A stretch of DNA of 64,000 bases, from assembly GCF_040518285.1 (NCBI RefSeq), contig NZ_CP155449.1, positions 62,001 through 126,000 on the forward strand, read 5' to 3'. Positions 16,600 to 24,253 of the stretch are shown here, one piece after another. The translations under genes were made by a program, and so were the position numbers. This DNA is from Knoellia sp. S7-12. Its GTDB lineage: Bacteria; Actinomycetota; Actinomycetes; Actinomycetales; Dermatophilaceae. The notes under the pieces were generated by a model. It was not told the origin of the DNA. It saw only the letters and a program-made list of their open reading frames with translations, and searched no databases. Each line of letters begins with the position of its first letter. Positions within the stretch are counted from its first letter, which is position 1.

Positions 16600-17304
16600 G
16601 TGAAGGCGCTCATCGTCGTTCTCGTCATCGTCGTTCTGCTCGCGCTCGTCGCGGTCGGGATCTACAACGGCCTGATCAAGCTCCGCAACAGCGTCGAGGA
16701 GTCCTGGCGGCAGATCGACGTCGAGCTCACGCGCCGGCACGACCTGATCGGCAACCTCGTCGAGACGGTCAAGGGGTATGCCGCGCACGAACGAGGCACC
16801 CTCGAAGACGTCATCAGTGCCCGCGGCGCCGCCATGGCCGGCGGCCAGTCGCCGAGCCAGCAGGCCCAGAGCGAAGGCCTGCTCACCCAGGCCCTCGGCC
16901 GCCTCATCGCCGTCGCGGAGGCCTACCCCGACCTCAAGGCCAACCAGAACTTCCTCGCCCTCCAGGCCGAACTCACCGGCACCGAGGACCGGATCGCCTC
17001 GGTCCGGCGCTCCTACAACGACGTCGTCAACCAGCTCAACACCAAGGTGGAGTCGGTCCCGAGCAACATCGTCGCGGGCATGTTCAACATCGAGCGGGCC
17101 GAATACTTCGAGGCGCAGGGTGGGGAGCGCGAAGCGGTCAAGGTCGACTTCGGCCAGCGCGACACGACCATCCCGCCGCCGGGGTCGTATGTCGGGGCCG
17201 ACGTGCCGCCGGCCGCGCCTCCAGCCGGGCCGGCAGCGCCGTCAGCGCCGGCTCCCCCGGTCCAAGCCCAGTCCCAGCCCCCGTCCGAGCAACCGCCGGC
17301 CTGA
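16600..17304 (+). CDS. LemA family membrane protein
   Basis: A 234-residue protein from a GTG at 16600. It has a single N-terminal membrane helix (ALIVVLVIVVLLALVAVGIY), then the LemA core with YNGLIKLRNSVEESWRQIDV, LTRRHDLIGNLVETVKGYA, and LQAELTGTEDRIASVRR. The strand YNDVVNQLNTKVESVPSNIV leads to the usual end, and a Pro/Ala-rich tail of about 45 residues is an extra. LemA proteins are coiled-coil membrane proteins of unclear function. It is the first gene of the long PknG operon, 38 bp before telA. Confidence 0.93.
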   Translation: MKALIVVLVIVVLLALVAVGIYNGLIKLRNSVEESWRQIDVELTRRHDLIGNLVETVKGYAAHERGTLEDVISARGAAMAGGQSPSQQAQSEGLLTQALGRLIAVAEAYPDLKANQNFLALQAELTGTEDRIASVRRSYNDVVNQLNTKVESVPSNIVAGMFNIERAEYFEAQGGEREAVKVDFGQRDTTIPPPGSYVGADVPPAAPPAGPAAPSAPAPPVQAQSQPPSEQPPA

Positions 17305-17342
17305 CCGGCATACGCGATCGTCCACTCCCACAAGGAAACCCA

Positions 17343-18566
17343 ATGTCAGCCACTGACGAATCCGCAGCCGTCGCGCCACTCCAGCCACCCGACCAGAGCC
17401 TCACCCTGACCGCTCCCGAGGCGCCCAAACAGGTCGTCGAGACCCAGGCGCCCAAGATGGCTCCCCAGGTGAGCGCCGAGGCCGTGCCCGGTCTGGACGC
17501 CAAGGTCGAGTCGTTCATGGATGCCCTGACCAAGGCCGCGCCGCGCAGCCCCGAGTTCGCCCAGCAGGCCGACAACGTCCGCACCATGGGAGACGCCGAC
17601 ATCCGGCGCGCGGCCGAGACGTCCAACCGGCTGCTCGACAAGCCGGTCCAGGCCCTCAAGGAGGGCGCGCTGTCGCAGGGCAGCAACGTCGGCAAGACCC
17701 TGCTCGAGCTGCGTCGGACGGTCGAGGACCTCGACCCGGGGAAGATGACCGGGGGCCGCAAGCTGCTCGGGATGATCCCGTTCGGCGACAAGGTCACCGA
17801 CTACTTCCGGCGCTACCAGTCCGCGCAGAGCCAGCTCAACGGCATCCTGCACAGCCTGCGCAGCGGCCAGGACGAGCTGACCAAGGACAACGTCGCCCTC
17901 AACCTGGAGAAGACCAACCTCTGGGCCGCGATGGGTCGGCTGAACCAATACATCTACATCGCCGAACGGCTCGACACCAGGCTCGCGGCCAAGATCGCCG
18001 AGCTCGAGCTGAGCGACCCCGACACCGCCAGGGCGCTGTCCCAGGACGTCCTGTTCTATGTGCGTCAGAAGCACCAGGACCTGCTCACCCAGCTCGCCGT
18101 CTCGATCCAGAGCTATCTCGCGATCGACATCATCATCAAGAACAACATCGAGCTGATCAAGGGTGTCGACCGGGCCTCGACCACCACGATCTCGGCCCTG
18201 CGGACCGCGGTCATCGTCGCCCAGGCCCTCGGCAGCCAGAAACTCGTCCTCGACCAGATCACGGCGCTGAACGTCACGACGTCGAGCATGATCCAGCGGA
18301 CGTCCGAGATGTTGCGCGACAACTCGGCCCAGATCCAGGAGCAGGCGGCGTCCTCGACGATCGGGGTGGCCGAGCTGCAGGCCGCGTTCCAGAACATCTA
18401 CCAGACCATGGACTCCATCGACACGTTCAAGCTGAAGGCCCTCGACACGATGGCCCAGACGATCGGGGTACTCGAGACCGAGGTCGACAAATCCAACGAG
18501 TACCTCGCCCGCGCTCGCAACCAGGACGCCCGCGGGACCCAGAACCTCGACCTCGAAGGGTCCTGA
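17343..18566 (+). CDS. TelA/KlaA-like toxic anion resistance family protein
   Basis: A 407-residue, mostly helical cytoplasmic protein. The core has FGDKVTDYFRRYQSAQSQL and the long helix LNLEKTNLWAAMGRLNQYIY. A VFYVRQKHQDLLTQLAVSIQ-like segment, an IDIIIKNNIELIKGVDRAST block and a coiled-coil end follow. This is the TelA family, named for plasmid tellurite resistance but widespread in chromosomes, often with phosphosignalling genes. The N-terminal 45 residues are Pro-rich. Only 6 bp separate it from the next gene. A direct tellurite role is not implied. Confidence 0.92.
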   Translation: MSATDESAAVAPLQPPDQSLTLTAPEAPKQVVETQAPKMAPQVSAEAVPGLDAKVESFMDALTKAAPRSPEFAQQADNVRTMGDADIRRAAETSNRLLDKPVQALKEGALSQGSNVGKTLLELRRTVEDLDPGKMTGGRKLLGMIPFGDKVTDYFRRYQSAQSQLNGILHSLRSGQDELTKDNVALNLEKTNLWAAMGRLNQYIYIAERLDTRLAAKIAELELSDPDTARALSQDVLFYVRQKHQDLLTQLAVSIQSYLAIDIIIKNNIELIKGVDRASTTTISALRTAVIVAQALGSQKLVLDQITALNVTTSSMIQRTSEMLRDNSAQIQEQAASSTIGVAELQAAFQNIYQTMDSIDTFKLKALDTMAQTIGVLETEVDKSNEYLARARNQDARGTQNLDLEGS

Positions 18567-18572
18567 GCCGCG

Positions 18573-19145
18573 GTGGGCCTGCGGGACTGGTTTCGCGGGG
18601 AGCCCGATCCCCCGGCCTCCAGCGTGCCCGCGGCGCCCACCGAGGCCGACGTCCTGGGCTCGCTCGATCGGGTGTCCGCGGCGCTCGTCGAGGCCAAGGC
18701 TTCGCCGCTCATCCGGTCGCGGGTGGACCGGATCGACCGACTCGTGCGAGCCACGCTGCCCCGTCTCGCCGCGCTCGGGCTGGGCAGTGCCGACGCGTAT
18801 GCCGTGGTCGCGACGGCCACGAGCTATCTCCCCGAGGCGGTGGCCGGCTACCTGCGGCTGCCGCGCGACTGGGCTGACACGCGGCCGATCGACGCCGGCC
18901 GGACCGCCCTGATGATGCTCGTCGACCAGCTCGAGCTGCTCGGTTCGACGATGGTCAAGGTGCTCGACGCCGCCAACCGCTCCGACGCCCAGGCGCTCAT
19001 TGCCCACGGCCGCTTCCTCGAGGCCAAGTTCGGCGCACCGACTGGTGGCGGCGCCCTCGAGGCGCCCTCGGGAACTCCCGTCCCCGGCCCGTCGTCTGAT
19101 GGATCACCACCGTCACGCTCGACCAACAGCCTCGACCTGGAGTGA
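18573..19145 (+). CDS. Hypothetical protein between TelA and AAA+ genes
   Basis: A 190-residue protein from GTG 18573 (MGLRDWFRGEPD). Residues about 25-150 are predicted helical by composition. They include VRATLPRLAALGLGSADAYA and VVATATSYLPEAVAGYLRLP, resembling the helical bundles that often accompany TelA-like proteins. The last 40 residues are disordered and rich in S, P and G. No catalytic motif, signal peptide or membrane helix is visible. Its stop overlaps the GTG of the AAA+ gene. I do not recognise the family; it is probably a structural partner of TelA or the ATPase. Confidence 0.75.
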   Translation: MGLRDWFRGEPDPPASSVPAAPTEADVLGSLDRVSAALVEAKASPLIRSRVDRIDRLVRATLPRLAALGLGSADAYAVVATATSYLPEAVAGYLRLPRDWADTRPIDAGRTALMMLVDQLELLGSTMVKVLDAANRSDAQALIAHGRFLEAKFGAPTGGGALEAPSGTPVPGPSSDGSPPSRSTNSLDLE

Positions 19146-20818
19146 GCGCCCCCATGACCAGCTCCGCACCCACCCTGTCAGCCGCTCTGGCGTCCTTGCT
19201 GGAGGTGGCCTTGGCGGCTGGTGTGCCGGAGCCCGATGCCCGCGGCGAGGCCGAGGCCCTGGCGGCAACCGTGGCCGAGGCGGCAACCGGGGCGTGGGTC
19301 GACTGGGTCGCCCAGACCGGCGGGGACCGGTCGGCAGAGGACTTCATGGCGGCTGCGTCCCGGGGTCGCCGGTGGCGCTCGACACCCACCCCGACCCTCG
19401 CCCGACTGGCCGCCGAACGCTCACCCGAGGCACCGGCATACGCGAAGGCTTTGGCCCTGGTCTGCACCGCCGGTGCCGGTCTGGGGACCCCGACGACCCA
19501 GACCATCGGGAACGCCTCGCAGGCCGCCGCCGCCCAGCTCGGCGCCTTCCAGCCCACTCCGACCCCGCCGCCGGCGGCCGCATCAGACCCAGTGGTTCCC
19601 GTCGCCACCTCGCCCGGTCCGACCGACGAGTTCACCCGCGGGGTCCGCAGCCTGTGGGGCGACGTCATGGGTCAGCTCGACACCCTGCGCACCCGCACCG
19701 AGGAGGTCCGCCGCGGTCCGGCACTTGGCGGCGACCGCGCGGGCTCGCCGTTCGACCTCGACCCCCGGGCCGACCCATGGGGCCCGGGTGCCTTCCCCGA
19801 CCTGGGCAGTCCCCGTCCGAGCCAGCCGAGCCAACCGAGCGACGACGCCGGCCCCAATGACACCGCGACGGCAGGTGAGGCGCCGGAGCAGCCCGCCCCC
19901 GAGCCGGCCAAACCGGAGGAACCGCAGAAGTCGGTCGAGGAGCTGCTCGCCGAGCTCGACGCCCTCACCGGGTTGGCCGGCGTCAAGGGAGAGATCCACC
20001 GCCAGGTCGCGGTCCTGCGGATCGAGGCCAAGCGCGCTGCCGCCGGCCTGAAGACCCCCGACCTCACTCGGCACCTCGTCTTCACCGGCAACCCCGGCAC
20101 CGGCAAGACGACGGTGGCCCGACTCGTCTCCGGCATCTACCGGGCCCTCGGCCTGCTCTCCAAGGGCCAGCTCATCGAGGTCGACCGCTCCGAGCTGGTC
20201 GCCGGCTACCTCGGGCAGACCGCGATGAAGACCCAGGAGGTCGTGAAGTCCGCGGTGGGCGGGGTCCTGTTCATCGACGAGGCGTACTCCCTCGCCGGCG
20301 ACCAGTACGGCACCGAGGCCGTCGACACCCTCGTCAAGGAGATGGAGGACCAGCGCGACGACCTCGTCATCATCGTCGCTGGCTATCCCGTGCCGATGCA
20401 GTTCTTCATCGCCCAGAACCCCGGTCTGGCCAGTCGGTTCCGCACGACGATCGACTTCGTGGACTACACCGACGAGGAGCTCGTCGCGATCTTCCGTGGC
20501 ATCGCGACCAAGGCCGACTATGACGTGACCGACGCCGTCGAGGCACGGTTCCGCGAGCAGCTCGCCCGGCAGCCCCGGGACGCGTCGTTCGGCAACGGCC
20601 GTTATGCGCGCAACGCCTTCGAGGGCGCCGTCGGCCACCAGGCGTGGCGGTTGCGCGAGATCGATGAGCCCACCGTCGAGCAGCTGCGCTCGCTGGAGCC
20701 GGAGGACCTCGGCGCCTACGAAGAGCCGACGCCCGAGCTCGCGGTTGCTGACCTGCCTGACGTGGGGGACGACTTGTTGCAGACTGGGCCGAAGCCCACG
20801 GGGGAGGAGGCGTCATGA
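19142..20818 (+). CDS. AAA+ ATPase, CbbX/SpoVK/EccA type
   Basis: A 558-residue protein in two parts. Residues 1-270 are Ala/Pro-rich with a helical N-terminal domain and a disordered linker. Residues about 275-530 are a CbbX/SpoVK-type AAA+ module: the entry helix VEELLAELDALTGLAGVK, Walker A GNPGTGKTTVARL at residue 316, Walker B GVLFIDEAYSL near 375, and the pore-side and sensor segments through LASRFRTTIDFVDYTDEEL. Such ATPases remodel or unfold protein partners and include the EccA chaperones of ESX systems. It overlaps both neighbouring genes by 4 bp. The likely clients are the TelA-like or kinase proteins, which is inference. Confidence 0.92.
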   Translation: MSAPMTSSAPTLSAALASLLEVALAAGVPEPDARGEAEALAATVAEAATGAWVDWVAQTGGDRSAEDFMAAASRGRRWRSTPTPTLARLAAERSPEAPAYAKALALVCTAGAGLGTPTTQTIGNASQAAAAQLGAFQPTPTPPPAAASDPVVPVATSPGPTDEFTRGVRSLWGDVMGQLDTLRTRTEEVRRGPALGGDRAGSPFDLDPRADPWGPGAFPDLGSPRPSQPSQPSDDAGPNDTATAGEAPEQPAPEPAKPEEPQKSVEELLAELDALTGLAGVKGEIHRQVAVLRIEAKRAAAGLKTPDLTRHLVFTGNPGTGKTTVARLVSGIYRALGLLSKGQLIEVDRSELVAGYLGQTAMKTQEVVKSAVGGVLFIDEAYSLAGDQYGTEAVDTLVKEMEDQRDDLVIIVAGYPVPMQFFIAQNPGLASRFRTTIDFVDYTDEELVAIFRGIATKADYDVTDAVEARFREQLARQPRDASFGNGRYARNAFEGAVGHQAWRLREIDEPTVEQLRSLEPEDLGAYEEPTPELAVADLPDVGDDLLQTGPKPTGEEAS

Positions 20819-22137
20819 GTCAGGCCGCAGGAGTCGCGCAGGCGACATCGACGACGGCGTATGCCGGTTCGCCGGCTCCCGCCGCAACGACACCTTCCGC
20901 TTCGGACGCCGTCGCCGGCCGGCCGGCCGGCACAACCACGACAACCACCAAGACACCCCGCTGGCTGGCCCAGTGGCGACGAATCATCGCCTCCGTCTGC
21001 ATCATCGCCTCCGCCCTCACGGCGCTCATGCTGTTCAACACGTGGCAGGAGACCCGAGCCGCCTCCGCCGACACGGCCCAGCTCGTCCGGGTCCAGACCA
21101 TCAAGGTCAACCTGCTGCGAGCCGACGCGCTCGCCACGAACGCCTTCCTCGTCGGCGGGCTCGAGCCGGCGCAGCAGCGCGCGGCCTACGACACCGCCCT
21201 GGCCGAGGTCGAGCGCACGCTGACCGATGCGGCGCAGGCGCAGCCGGCCGACCGGGCCGCGCTCGCCGCCCTCAACGAGGCCGTCCTCACCTACACCTCG
21301 GCAATGGAGCTGGCGCGGGCCAACAACCGACAGGGGTTCCCGGTCGGCGCCGCCTATCTCAACCAGGCAAGCACAGGCCTGCGCAGCACCGCCCTGCCGC
21401 TCGTCGACAACCTCGTGACGGCCAACCAGCAGCGCTCCCGGGACGCGATGTCGCCACTGCCCTGGACCCTCGTCGTCATCCCCGGGCTCTTCGCCCTCGT
21501 CGCGCTCGGCTACCTCAACCAGCAGCTGGCGCGTCGGTTCAGGCGTCGGTTCAACGTGGGCATCGTTGCGGCCGGAGCCGCCACCCTGGTCATGGTCGGT
21601 CTCGCCGGTCTCGCCGCCGGCAACCAGGGCTCGGAGGACAGCAGGCTGCTCCAGGGCTCGTATGCGACGGTCGTCGACGGAGCCATCGCCCGCAGTGCCG
21701 CCAACGACGCGAAGGCCAACGAGTCGTTGCGCCTCATCTCCCGGGGCAGCGGGGCGACCTACGAGAAGAAGTGGTCGACGGCCGCGGCGACGGTCGTCGA
21801 CAAGACCTCCGGTGACACCCTCGGGCCGGCCGAGGGCCAGTGGCGCACCTATGCCGAGGAGCACGCCAAGATCGTTGCGCTCGACACCGCCGGCAACTGG
21901 GACCAGGCGGTGGCCGCGGCAACCAGCTCGGCCGGCGGCAGCTCGACTGCGGACTTCAACGCCCTCGATGCCTCCCTGCGCGAGGTCGTCGACACCGCCG
22001 GTAGCGCCACCACGGCCGATCTGGACAGCGGTCGGTTCCTGTTCCTCGGCGTCCTCGTCCTCGCTCTCGCGGCCGGCCTGGCCGGAGCTGCTTCCGCCTG
22101 GCGCGGGGTCACCACCCGGATCGAGGAGTACGCATGA
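20815..22137 (+). CDS. glnX: GlnX-like membrane sensor protein
   Basis: A 440-residue membrane protein with four apparent membrane helices: around residues 57-74, 220-240, 248-270 and 410-432. Two extracytoplasmic helical domains of about 140 residues lie between helices 1-2 and 3-4. Size, helix layout and position directly upstream of a glutamine/glutamate-type binding lipoprotein and PknG match mycobacterial GlnX (Rv0412c), which transmits amino-acid availability to PknG. The first 45 residues are a Thr/Ala-rich cytoplasmic tail with a TTTTTT run that could be a kinase substrate. ATGA overlaps on both sides. Homology is inferred from architecture and gene order. Confidence 0.82.
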   Translation: MSQAAGVAQATSTTAYAGSPAPAATTPSASDAVAGRPAGTTTTTTKTPRWLAQWRRIIASVCIIASALTALMLFNTWQETRAASADTAQLVRVQTIKVNLLRADALATNAFLVGGLEPAQQRAAYDTALAEVERTLTDAAQAQPADRAALAALNEAVLTYTSAMELARANNRQGFPVGAAYLNQASTGLRSTALPLVDNLVTANQQRSRDAMSPLPWTLVVIPGLFALVALGYLNQQLARRFRRRFNVGIVAAGAATLVMVGLAGLAAGNQGSEDSRLLQGSYATVVDGAIARSAANDAKANESLRLISRGSGATYEKKWSTAAATVVDKTSGDTLGPAEGQWRTYAEEHAKIVALDTAGNWDQAVAAATSSAGGSSTADFNALDASLREVVDTAGSATTADLDSGRFLFLGVLVLALAAGLAGAASAWRGVTTRIEEYA

Positions 22138-23108
22138 GGCTGGTCCGAGTCGCCGCACCCCTCGCCGTCGCCGCAGCCATGGCCGTCGGGGTCGGAGCAT
22201 GCTCGACTGTGGCCCCCACGCCATTGCCCAAGGCGACGCCGTCCCCGACGGTCAGCGCAGGCAAGGCCCCTGCCGCGCAGTCCTGCGCGAACGCGGTCCG
22301 GTCCTACGCCCCCGACGGCGCCCTGCCCGCTCCGAGCGCCATCGCCGCCGCGTCGACGATGGGCAAGATCAGGGCCCGTGGGCGGCTCATCGCTGGCGTC
22401 TCGGCCGACACCCGGCTGCTCGGCTCCCGCAACCCGCTCCTTGGCAGGATCGAGGGCTTCGACATCGACCTGATCCAGCAGATCGCGGATGCCATCCTCG
22501 GCCCCGGCGCCAAGGTCGAGCTGCGGGTCATCACCGCCGCCGACCGGCTTCCCGTCCTGGAGAAGAAAGAGGTCGACGTCGTCGTCCGCAACATGACGAT
22601 CACCTGCGACCGGTGGAAGACGATCGCGTTCTCCGCCGAGTACTACCGCGCGGGCCAGAAGATCCTCATCCGCAAGGGCTCGACGATCACCGGCCTGGCC
22701 TCGCTCGCCGGCAAGCAGGTCTGCGCGCCGACCGGCACCTCGAGCCTGGACAACCTCGTCCGACTCGCGCCGAAGGCGATCCCCGTTCCCGCGACCACCC
22801 ACACCGAGTGCCTCGTCAACCTCCAGCAGGGCAAGGTCGAGGCCATCACCGGTGATGACACGGTCCTCGCCGGGCTCGCCTCCCAGGATCCGTATGCCGT
22901 GGTGCTGAGCGAGAAGGCGATCACCGCCGAGCCCTACGGCGTCGGCATCCCGGCCGAGCAGGTCGACATGGTCAAGTTCGTCAACGCGGTCCTCGAGAAC
23001 GGCCGCACGTCGGGTGAGTGGACCAAGTCCTACAACACCTGGCTCGCACCCGAACTCGGCAAGGGCACCGGGCAGCCTGCACCTTCCTACGGCCGGCCGA
23101 CACCGTGA
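22134..23108 (+). CDS. glnH: GlnH-like amino-acid-binding lipoprotein
   Basis: A 324-residue lipoprotein. The signal peptide ends in a lipobox VGVGACS with Cys at residue 23. A Pro/Thr linker follows, then a family-3 solute-binding domain with RLIAGVSADTRLLG, IEGFDIDLIQQIADAI, the hinge segment LEKKEVDVVVRNMTITCDR, and AYGVGIPAEQ-like residues near the end. The glutamate/glutamine-binding family signature is clear, but no ABC permease or ATPase accompanies it. The only plausible partner is the GlnX protein encoded just upstream. It probably senses extracytoplasmic Asp/Glu/Gln and signals to PknG, as in mycobacteria. Confidence 0.88.
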   Translation: MRLVRVAAPLAVAAAMAVGVGACSTVAPTPLPKATPSPTVSAGKAPAAQSCANAVRSYAPDGALPAPSAIAAASTMGKIRARGRLIAGVSADTRLLGSRNPLLGRIEGFDIDLIQQIADAILGPGAKVELRVITAADRLPVLEKKEVDVVVRNMTITCDRWKTIAFSAEYYRAGQKILIRKGSTITGLASLAGKQVCAPTGTSSLDNLVRLAPKAIPVPATTHTECLVNLQQGKVEAITGDDTVLAGLASQDPYAVVLSEKAITAEPYGVGIPAEQVDMVKFVNAVLENGRTSGEWTKSYNTWLAPELGKGTGQPAPSYGRPTP

Positions 23109-24253
23109 GCGACGTCCTCGCCCCCGCCGCTCCGGGCGGACTGGGCCAACGACCCTCTCCCGCAGCGGTTCTGGCCTATCTTGGCGACCTCGACGCCTGG
23201 GTTGCCGGGCGTCGGACCGAGCTCGACGACATCGACGGGGCCGCGCTCACGTCTCCGCGGCGCGACGAGGTCTCCGGCGATGTGGTCCTCTCGATGGCCC
23301 TGTGGAAGTCGGTGGCCGACCGCCGGGACCAGATCGAGACAGCGTTCGCCGGCGGTCGCGTCGACGCCAGCGACCTGGACCGGATCGCCGTGCTCATCTG
23401 GGGCCGGCTCGATAGCGCGGCGGCCACCGCCGCCGGCGCCTCGGTCTCGGTGCCAGAGGCGTGTCGACTCTCCGACGCCCTCGCCGGCGCGCTGCGGGCC
23501 CGGCTCGGTCTGGCCCCAGCGGTCGAGGAGAGCGCCCGGCGGCTTCGCTCGTTACGCGCCCAGCTCGACCGGCTGCACGACCAGGTCGCCCTCGAACCCA
23601 CCGTCAAGCGGCCCACCGCCCAGCGCCAGCTCGATGCCCTGGCCGCGCGCGTCGCTGACCTCGGGATCCGGCTCGAGCGCGGTGGCGACATCGGCGGACT
23701 GCTCGGTCCGCTCGAGAACGACGCCTCCCGCACCGAGCGCGACCTCATCGTCGGTGGGGTGCAACGCCGCGAGGCTCGTGACCAGTTCGCTGCGCTCGAG
23801 CGGGTCCGCGCCGACCTCACGACCCGAGAGGCGCACGTCACCGCGTTGGCCGACGAAGCAGTCGCGACCGTTCTCCCGGCCCCGCGCAACGCCGTCCCCG
23901 ACGTCTCCCTCCTCGGAGCTGCACCGACAGACCCGGGTGCGCTCGCGGCATACGGAGAACGCCTTGCCCGTGTCGGTCAGGCGATGGACATCGCCGAGGA
24001 GCGGTATGCCGCGGCGCTGGCCGCCCGGGCGTCCCTGGTCGACCGGCTCGCGGCCGCTCAGGTCAAGGCCGACGCGACCGGCGTGAGCGCCCAGCCCGAC
24101 GTCGTGGCTGCCGCTGCGCTGGCGCAAGACCTGCTCGACCGGCGACCCACCCCGGTCGCCGTGGCCGAGCACCTCGTGGGTGCCTATCTCGCGTGGATCG
24201 ATCTCGCCGGGCAGTCCGCACCGGCGACGCGTGCTGGGAGGACCGCCTCGTGA
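23105..24253 (+). CDS. Hypothetical helical protein inside the PknG operon
   Basis: A 382-residue protein from a GTG that overlaps the glnH stop. It is almost entirely helical and charged, with heptad-like stretches such as ESARRLRSLRAQLDRLHDQV and LERGGDIGGLLGPLENDASR. A long Arg/Glu/Ala helix around residues 210-270 suggests a coiled coil. No signal peptide or membrane helix. I do not recognise the family. Its position between sensor and kinase, and the overlap with pknG, make it a candidate scaffold or regulator of the kinase. Confidence 0.75.
   Translation: MSDVLAPAAPGGLGQRPSPAAVLAYLGDLDAWVAGRRTELDDIDGAALTSPRRDEVSGDVVLSMALWKSVADRRDQIETAFAGGRVDASDLDRIAVLIWGRLDSAAATAAGASVSVPEACRLSDALAGALRARLGLAPAVEESARRLRSLRAQLDRLHDQVALEPTVKRPTAQRQLDALAARVADLGIRLERGGDIGGLLGPLENDASRTERDLIVGGVQRREARDQFAALERVRADLTTREAHVTALADEAVATVLPAPRNAVPDVSLLGAAPTDPGALAAYGERLARVGQAMDIAEERYAAALAARASLVDRLAAAQVKADATGVSAQPDVVAAAALAQDLLDRRPTPVAVAEHLVGAYLAWIDLAGQSAPATRAGRTAS

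Noticed and set aside
17343..18566. Tellurite resistance determinant
   Set aside because: TelA-like family naming only; the context is phosphosignalling and no ter genes are present.
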